Assembly: GCA_023409835.1 (NCBI GenBank)
Contig: JAEYQV010000098.1
Span: forward strand, 1-10,986
Reading direction: 5' to 3'
DNA from: Bacillota bacterium
GTDB taxonomy: Bacteria > Bacillota > Clostridia > Lachnospirales > Lachnospiraceae
Length of the DNA: 10,986 nucleotides
The notes beneath the pieces are model-generated. The model worked only from the letters and a program-made list of their open reading frames with translations, made no database searches and was not told where the DNA came from. The position numbers were made by a program, and so were the translations under genes. This document shows positions 6,716-10,986 of this stretch, in pieces (positions within the stretch are counted from its first letter, which is position 1; each line of letters opens with the position of its first letter).

Positions 6716-6745
6716 CAAGTATCAACAAGTATCAACAAGTATCAA
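6716..6745. repeat. Three perfect tandem copies of a 10-bp unit
   Basis: CAAGTATCAA occurs three times in a row (6716-6725, 6726-6735, 6736-6745) between the terminator of the xylanase gene and the promoter region of the peptidoglycan-binding protein gene. The 10-bp period is about one helical turn. No function can be assigned. Confidence 0.9.
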
Positions 6746-6760
6746 GGAGAAGCTTTTCGC

Positions 6761-6822
6761 AGAAAAAAGGATACCGAACACAAGACTCTCACAGCGGAGA
6801 ATCTTATAATTTCAGTATCCTT
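6761..6822 (-). terminator. Intrinsic terminator of the GH10 xylanase gene
   Basis: AAGGATAC (6767-6774) pairs with GTATCCTT (6815-6822). An inner stem is formed by AAGA and TCTC (about 6782-6790) with GAGA and TCTT (about 6797-6805). On the minus strand the outer stem is followed by a run of T (CCTTTTTTCTG), as expected for termination about 45 bases after the stop codon at 6867. Confidence 0.75.
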
Positions 6823-6866
6823 CCTTACGTTGTAATTGCATTACACCAATCCGTATATTGCCTGTA

Positions 6867-8105
6867 TTACAGACGGATTGTCTCTGTCCGGGATGCCTTG
6901 TCCAGCGTAAACTCCGCCTTAAGGGTTCCACAGATTACATCATAATTACCCATGAAGCCCTTTACCTCGGCATAACCTGCTTCATCCGTAATAACCCTGG
7001 TGTTCGTCCACCAATCTGATTTTACCTTCTTTAAGAGCTCATCATATGCCGGCTTACTGGAATTATCCGCACGAAGCAGGCCTGCCGGCGCATTCAGCCA
7101 CTTACCGTCAACCACGCTCCAGGTGGTGACTGCTTCTACTAACGGATGGGAGAACAGGGTGTCATACATCTGAACAACCTCTCTTGCCTGTCTCTCTTCT
7201 CCCTCTGGCGTAGTTGGCCATTCCGATACCTGCCAGTCATTCAGGTCGTCGATTTCCGGTGGCATCAGTTCTCCGGAGATCAGCGTGTTCTCTGTAAAAT
7301 GAATTGGAAGCCCAAAGCGCGAGAATCTCTCCAGTATCTTCTCCGTCTTCTCAAGCCCCCAATAGCCCTGATGCTGATGGGATTGAATACCGATCACATC
7401 AATCGGAACACCCGCTTCCAGGCAGTTCTCAATCAAGATTTCATAAGCTTCTGAGGTATTGAAATCATTCAGTAGAAGTATTGCGTCCGGATTAGCCTCC
7501 TTTGCAGCCTGAAAAACCTCACGGACCAGCTTGATCTGACCCAGGTCCTTACAAATTCGGGTAACACCGTTATCGTACTTATCAAAAACAGGCATGATAA
7601 CAACTTCATTGATAACATCCCACATATCAATCGTTCCCTTAAAATCAGTAACGTCACGATAGATGCGATCCATCTGTGTTTTGAAAATCTCATCATTGCT
7701 CATATTTAACAGCCAGGGGGCACAAACCGTATGCCAGCAGAGCGGATGTCCCTTCACGGTAACTCCCTTTGATTTCAGCCACTGTGCTGCTTTCATCATC
7801 GGAGCTGTAATAGGCTTGCCCTGTTCCTGCTCGAAGGTTCCCCAATAAAAGGGTAATGTCCCTGCATTAAATAATGCCAGCCACTTTTCGAAGCGCAGCT
7901 CCATCGCTTCCTTTTCTGCACCTTTCAATATGTCATTCACTAACGGAAGGGAATCAAACGCTCCGCAACCGAACAGGAATCTGTGGCTTTTCTGGTTTAT
8001 CATAATCTCCTGATTTGCCAGCAAGGTCCCATCTTTTCTCTCAAATTTAATTTTCTTTGAAGCCATGCGGTATTGATACTTCTGATTAAAATTCACCTTA
8101 TTCAT
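6867..8105 (-). CDS. GH10 endo-1,4-beta-xylanase, intracellular
   Basis: A 412-residue retaining xylanase that cleaves internal beta-1,4 bonds of xylan fragments. The GH10 barrel spans about 45-362. The acid/base is Glu167 in WDVINE, and the nucleophile is Glu272 in IHFTEN. Substrate-site motifs include GHPLCWHTVCAPW (119-131), GIQSHQHQGYW (239-249) and TTWSVVDGKW (327-336). Residues 365-412 add a small beta-rich tail. There is no signal peptide, so it probably cuts imported xylo-oligosaccharides in the cytoplasm, next to the GH43 enzyme in the pathway. One oddity is that AGGAGG ends only two bases before the proposed ATG at 8105; a GTG three codons later (8096) would have better spacing. The gene has its own promoter and terminator and is not co-transcribed with the next gene. 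Confidence 0.93.
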   Translation of the reverse strand: MNKVNFNQKYQYRMASKKIKFERKDGTLLANQEIMINQKSHRFLFGCGAFDSLPLVNDILKGAEKEAMELRFEKWLALFNAGTLPFYWGTFEQEQGKPITAPMMKAAQWLKSKGVTVKGHPLCWHTVCAPWLLNMSNDEIFKTQMDRIYRDVTDFKGTIDMWDVINEVVIMPVFDKYDNGVTRICKDLGQIKLVREVFQAAKEANPDAILLLNDFNTSEAYEILIENCLEAGVPIDVIGIQSHQHQGYWGLEKTEKILERFSRFGLPIHFTENTLISGELMPPEIDDLNDWQVSEWPTTPEGEERQAREVVQMYDTLFSHPLVEAVTTWSVVDGKWLNAPAGLLRADNSSKPAYDELLKKVKSDWWTNTRVITDEAGYAEVKGFMGNYDVICGTLKAEFTLDKASRTETIRL

Positions 8106-8159
8106 TACCTCCTATGCTTTCCATGATGATGTACCGGGGCCGTCATATATAATATTACT

Positions 8160-8194
8160 AATTAATACTAAATAGTTTAGCTATAGTATTAATT
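8160..8194. promoter_or_regulatory. 11-bp inverted repeat spanning the xylanase promoter, candidate operator
   Basis: AATTAATACTA (8160-8170) and TAGTATTAATT (8184-8194) are exact reverse complements with a 13-bp spacer. One arm sits between the -35 and -10 boxes of the xylanase promoter and the other just downstream of the -10. A bound protein would therefore block RNA polymerase, which suggests repression. The motif differs from the XylR operator I know and from the direct-repeat operator at 1483-1520. Confidence 0.55.
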
Positions 8195-8202
8195 CATGTC
8201 AA
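8174..8202 (-). promoter_or_regulatory. Sigma-A promoter of the GH10 xylanase gene
   Basis: On the minus strand, -35 TTGACA (8197-8202) is a perfect match and -10 TAAACT (8174-8179) follows after exactly 17 bp. The leader to the ATG at 8105 is about 60 bases. Confidence 0.65.
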
Positions 8203-8337
8203 TGCCGCTACTGCTTTTTGTCCCAAATTTACATGAATTTCTACATATTATGTCCATTTTAATCAAGTCCTGGTAACGGTGGCGAAACTATTATGCTAGC
8301 GAAGGCTTTTGCAATGTAACAACGTCACATAGGTGTA

Positions 8338-8366
8338 TTGCTACGGCCATGTTCCTATGCTACAAT
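8338..8366 (+). promoter_or_regulatory. Sigma-A promoter of the CcdA-TlpA fusion gene
   Basis: -35 TTGCTA (8338-8343) and -10 TACAAT (8361-8366) are 17 bp apart, with TG one base before the -10. The leader is about 20 bases and contains AAAGGAGG six bases before the ATG at 8391. Confidence 0.6.
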
Positions 8367-8390
8367 TAACGAAAAGAAAGGAGGCAGACA

Positions 8391-9797
8391 ATGCTGGAAA
8401 ATTTAGTTTCATTAAATCAAGTCAGTTTTATCCTTGTTTTTTTAGAAGGTCTTCTATCCTTCCTGTCTCCCTGCGTTATTCCTCTGATTCCTATTTACAT
8501 GGGTTATCTGGCAGGGAATGCCAAGCAGACCGGGGTAGACGGAAGTATTACCTACCAAAGGGGGAAGGTCTTCTTCCATACAATATTTTTTGTTCTAGGT
8601 ATCTCCACTGCTTTCTTTATCCTGGGACTATCCTTTACGGCGCTGGGTACCTTCTTTAAGGATAATCGGCTGTTATTTACCAGATTGGGAGGAATCCTGA
8701 TTATTATTCTCGGTCTTAACCAAATTGGACTGCTGGATTTTAAATTCCTTCAGAGAGAGAAAAAGCTTCATTTCCGTCTACGTGGAAACTCGATGAATCC
8801 GGTTGCAGCCTATCTCATGGGCTTTACCTTCAGCTTTGCCTGGACCCCCTGTGTCGGACCTGCCCTGTCATCCGTATTAATTCTTGCCTCAGGAGCGAAA
8901 AGCCAGCTAGTCGGTAATTTACTGGTACTTCTGTATTCCGCAGGCTTCGTTATTCCCTTCCTGATCTTAGGTTTGTTTACGACTCAGGTACTCAATTTCC
9001 TTAAAGGACATCAGAAACTATTGAAATATACCGTTAAGGTTGGCGGTGCGCTCCTGATTATCATCGGAGTCATGACCTTCACCGGCTGGATGAACGGAAT
9101 ATCCCGCTATTTAAACTCCTTTCAACCCCCTGCTGTGACCCTTGATAATGAAGCTGAGGATGGTAGCACCAATGAGACAGCCGATCATATCTCGAAGCAG
9201 GATTCCACTGATCAGGCGAAAGGCTCTGCAGGCGACGGTAGCACCGGTTACTCCTCTGACAGTAATTCCGGAAGTTCTTCTGCAGATGGTAGCACCCCGG
9301 AGAAACGCCCGTCCGAAGCAGCCTCCGAAGAGGGGAAGAAGCCGACGCCCGCTTATGATTTTACCCTTACAGATCAATATGGGAATGTACATACCCTCTC
9401 AGATTATAAGGGTAAGGTAGTCTTCTTAAACTTTTGGGCAACCTGGTGTCCTCCCTGCAGGAAGGAAATGCCGGATATTGAAGCGATCTATAAGGAGTAC
9501 GGAGAAAACAAAGAGGAGGTCATCATTTTGGGCGTAGCTAATCCGGCCAGTGACGATTATCCGAACAATAGTGATGTGCGTAAGGAGGAGATCATAGCAT
9601 TTCTAGACGAAAATGATTATACCTTCCCTGTCGTATTTGATGAGACCGGTGAATTGCTAAGTAGTTATTATATCTCTGCCTTCCCTACCACCTTCGTCAT
9701 AGATACAGATGGCAATATCTACGGCTATGCAGCCGGAATGCTGACGAAGGATATCATGGTGAATTCCATCGAACAGGCCGGAGCAGCAACCAAATAA
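8391..9797 (+). CDS. CcdA-TlpA fusion: membrane electron carrier joined to an extracytoplasmic thioredoxin domain
   Basis: A 468-residue membrane redox protein. Residues about 10-240 are a CcdA/DsbD-type membrane domain of about six helices with the redox cysteines Cys28 (LSPCVIP) and Cys154 (TPCVGP), which carries electrons from cytoplasmic thioredoxin across the membrane. Residues about 246-318 form a hydrophilic Ser/Asp/Glu-rich linker containing three DGST motifs. Residues about 320-468 are a TlpA/ResA-like thioredoxin fold with catalytic WCPPC (352-356) and a cis-Pro region AFPTTFVI. The fused domain would receive electrons directly and reduce partner disulfides outside the membrane, for example in oxidative-stress defence or protein maturation (inference). 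The ribosome site is AAAGGAGG six bases upstream. Similar fusions occur in anaerobic Firmicutes; a cytochrome c role is not supported, as no cytochrome genes are nearby. No clear terminator follows, only a T6 run at 9825-9830. Confidence 0.92.
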   Translation: MLENLVSLNQVSFILVFLEGLLSFLSPCVIPLIPIYMGYLAGNAKQTGVDGSITYQRGKVFFHTIFFVLGISTAFFILGLSFTALGTFFKDNRLLFTRLGGILIIILGLNQIGLLDFKFLQREKKLHFRLRGNSMNPVAAYLMGFTFSFAWTPCVGPALSSVLILASGAKSQLVGNLLVLLYSAGFVIPFLILGLFTTQVLNFLKGHQKLLKYTVKVGGALLIIIGVMTFTGWMNGISRYLNSFQPPAVTLDNEAEDGSTNETADHISKQDSTDQAKGSAGDGSTGYSSDSNSGSSSADGSTPEKRPSEAASEEGKKPTPAYDFTLTDQYGNVHTLSDYKGKVVFLNFWATWCPPCRKEMPDIEAIYKEYGENKEEVIILGVANPASDDYPNNSDVRKEEIIAFLDENDYTFPVVFDETGELLSSYYISAFPTTFVIDTDGNIYGYAAGMLTKDIMVNSIEQAGAATK

Positions 9798-9870
9798 GCA
9801 TTAAACTCCATGTTTCAGCCAACTTTTTTACTATAATACACACGATTGTCATACATCGCCAAAAAAGCTT

Positions 9871-9899
9871 TTGACACTCCACACCTCCTATGCTATAAT
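9871..9899 (+). promoter_or_regulatory. Consensus sigma-A promoter with extended -10
   Basis: TTGACA (9871-9876), exactly 17 bp, then TATAAT (9894-9899), with TG one base before the -10. Every element matches consensus, making this the strongest promoter in the window. It fires into the structured region before the MutS2-family gene, with a start near 9906. Confidence 0.85.
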
Positions 9900-9942
9900 G
9901 CATATGTTATCAGAGGGACTATAATTGAAAGGACGGTATTTC

Positions 9943-9981
9943 ATGTCGGTATTAACTGTAAGCGAGGTTCGTGCAAACTAG
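9943..9981 (+). CDS. 12-codon ORF, possible leader peptide or remnant of a gene start
   Basis: The frame reads MSVLTVSEVRAN and then TAG, with AAGGA placed nine bases upstream and a consensus promoter before it. The peptide resembles the first residues of ABC-F ATPases (from memory, MSVLTV-type starts), so it could be the cut-off start of such a gene. It also overlaps the closing stem and small hairpin of the structured region, so ribosomes on it would alter the RNA fold, as in attenuators. Neither reading is proven. Confidence 0.3.
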   Translation: MSVLTVSEVRAN

Positions 9982-10131
9982 CACAACTGAATATTCGGTA
10001 GGGTACAAAAAGTAACCCTTATTTTGTTGTACCTTAAATTCTACCTTTACAGTCAATACTCATATACTGTCTGTTATGTAAAGAAGACCATAGGCTTAAG
10101 CTTTTGCTTTTGATTCTTAATACGTATAACC

Positions 10132-10170
10132 GGGCATAATAGGTATCTCCTGTTATGCCCTATTTATTAC
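10132..10170 (+). terminator. First hairpin terminator of the leader
   Basis: GGGCATAA (10132-10139) and TTATGCCC (10153-10160) form a perfect 8-bp stem, extended by AGG/CCT inside. The tail TATTTATTAC is only partly T-rich. Confidence 0.55.
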
Positions 10171-10224
10171 TAAACTAAGAAGCCATTCAATAGCTTTCCC
10201 ATATGCTCCATAAACTAAGACAAT

Positions 10225-10282
10225 AATACCCACAGGGAGTATTCTATCCGTATGTATCGGTAGTATTCCTGTGGGTATTTTT
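10225..10282 (+). terminator. Second, strong hairpin terminator before the MutS2-family gene
   Basis: AATACCCACAGG (10225-10236) and CCTGTGGGTATT (10268-10279) form a perfect 12-bp stem running into a TATTTTT tail. An inner CTA-CCG / CGG-TAG hairpin (about 10243-10263) fills the loop. It ends 85 bases before the next gene, so that gene needs either read-through or a promoter of its own; only a weak TATAAA (10331-10336) is seen. Confidence 0.75.
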
Positions 10283-10367
10283 AATAGCGGTTGGCTGCCG
10301 TCGGCAGACAATCCGGTTTTGCATAAAGAGTATAAAGGCGCAAGACCTGCGCTGGATTGGAGAAAAT

Positions 10368-10986
10368 ATGATGACAGATAAGTCTATGAATGCATTAGAA
10401 TTTGATAAAATATTGAATATGCTCAGTGAAAAAGCCGTTTCTGAACCGGTCAAGCAGAAACTACTGCAGCTGAGACCCTACCTAAGCCTTCAGGAAGTAA
10501 ACGCAAGGCTTCAGGATACAACGGAGGCCGTCCGGATACTGGAGCACATCGGTACGCCGCCGCTGCCTCTGATGAAGGATATCGCCATGCTTCTGGAGCT
10601 TGCAGAAAAAGGCTCAATGCTGATGCCGGAGCAGCTAACTCAGATTGTTCAGTTTCTGACTGCCTGCAGCAGGATGAAGCAATTCTTAAAGAAGGCAGAA
10701 TCTCTCGAGGTATCCGTCGCCGGTTACGGTGGATCCCTCCTGTTGCTGCCGGAGCTTCGGAATGAGATTGAACACTCGATCCGGAATAATTCTGTGGATG
10801 ACAATGCCTCCAAGGCATTAAAGGATATCCGCAGACAGATGGACCAGCTTCGGCAGGAAATGAAGTCAAAGCTCGAGAGTATTTTAAGAAATAAGAAAGA
10901 ATGGTTTTCCGAAAGCTTTGTATCCACGAGGAACGGACATTTTGTACTTCCTGTCAGGAGGGAATGTAAAAACCTGGTCAGCGGCT
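10368..10986 (+). CDS. MutS2-family DNA-binding ATPase, N-terminal part (runs off right edge)
   Basis: The first 206 residues of a MutS2-type protein. ALEFDKILNMLSEKAVSEPV near the start, a helical core (about 30-175) and RNGHFVLPVRREC with KNLVSG (about 188-206) match the MutS2 connector and core domains, and the mismatch-recognition domain of true MutS is absent. The ATPase and any Smr nuclease domain lie beyond the edge. The family acts on branched DNA or collided ribosomes rather than in classical mismatch repair. Clostridia also carry a shorter MutS2-like paralogue, which this could be, so I give no symbol. GGAG at 10359-10362 supports ATG 10368 or 10371. A 5-bp hairpin (10338-10352) sits just before the ribosome site. 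Confidence 0.85.
   Translation, partial: MMTDKSMNALEFDKILNMLSEKAVSEPVKQKLLQLRPYLSLQEVNARLQDTTEAVRILEHIGTPPLPLMKDIAMLLELAEKGSMLMPEQLTQIVQFLTACSRMKQFLKKAESLEVSVAGYGGSLLLLPELRNEIEHSIRNNSVDDNASKALKDIRRQMDQLRQEMKSKLESILRNKKEWFSESFVSTRNGHFVLPVRRECKNLVSG

Larger units (their letters stand above)
9906..10282 (+). ncRNA. Candidate structured leader or small RNA upstream of the MutS2-family gene
   Basis: The predicted transcript has a 13-bp closing stem (9949-9961 with 10047-10059, one mismatch). Inside it are a small hairpin GTGC/GCAC (9971-9984) and a longer arm in which GGTAG (9997-10001) pairs with CTACC (10041-10045) and GGTACAA (10002-10008) with TTGTACC (10027-10033). An alternative local hairpin, GGGTAC with GTAACCC (10001-10018), excludes part of that arm, so two folds compete. 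Two terminators follow at 10132-10160 and 10225-10282, giving RNAs of about 260 or 375 bases. It matches no riboswitch, T-box or other RNA family I know. It may be a cis-acting attenuator or an independent small RNA. Confidence 0.5.

Noticed and set aside
5267..8390. Search for CcpA cre sites upstream of the xylan genes
   Set aside because: No convincing match to the cre consensus was seen by eye near the three xylan gene promoters.
9949..10059. Leader considered as a T-box or retron RNA
   Set aside because: No T-box consensus (AGGGTGG-ACC) is present, and no reverse transcriptase gene lies nearby, though the long closing stem is reminiscent of retron end pairing.
10450..10869. 139-codon minus-strand frame opposite the MutS2-family gene
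   Set aside because: The plus strand carries recognisable MutS2 sequence and the minus frame looks like an antisense shadow.

Overview
The window looks like a chromosomal accessory region of a xylan-using anaerobic Firmicute, most likely a clostridium of the Lachnospiraceae type (inference). The signs are AGGAGG-type ribosome sites, AT-rich intergenic DNA with near-consensus sigma-A promoters, an AraC regulator, signal-less GH43 and GH10 xylan enzymes, and a CcdA-thioredoxin fusion. No tRNA, rRNA, transposase or CRISPR array was seen.

Layout. 1-1381 (minus) is the N-terminal 460 residues of a large exported carbohydrate-binding protein, probably a solute-binding protein of a sugar ABC transporter. 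Its promoter at 1449-1477 is preceded by two 17-bp direct repeats 21 bp apart, the layout of an AraC-type operator. Further upstream lies an array of 32-bp repeats. 2057-2953 (plus) is an AraC-family regulator. 2954-3697 is a convergent intergenic region with two hairpins, a tandem array of about 34-bp units and a palindrome of about 263 bp. 3698-5266 (minus) is an intracellular GH43 beta-xylosidase. 5501-5611 (plus) is a possible 36-residue small protein. 5686-6525 (minus) is a secreted peptidoglycan-binding protein with an unassigned His-rich C-terminal domain. 6867-8105 (minus) is an intracellular GH10 xylanase with a promoter wrapped in an 11-bp inverted repeat. 8391-9797 (plus) is a CcdA-TlpA fusion for extracytoplasmic thiol redox. 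9871-10367 holds a consensus promoter, a region able to form a multi-branched RNA, a 12-codon ORF and two terminators. 10368-10986 (plus) is the start of a MutS2-family protein.

How the genes fit together. The regulator, the binding protein, the xylanase and the xylosidase form a plausible module: xylo-oligosaccharides are captured outside, imported by a transporter encoded elsewhere, cut by GH10 and trimmed to xylose by GH43, both in the cytoplasm. Each gene has its own promoter and most have their own terminator, so this is a cluster of single-gene units rather than one operon. The peptidoglycan-binding, CcdA-TlpA and MutS2 genes look unrelated to xylan use.

The least explained parts are the palindrome and repeat array at 3305-3698 and the structured leader at 9949-10059.
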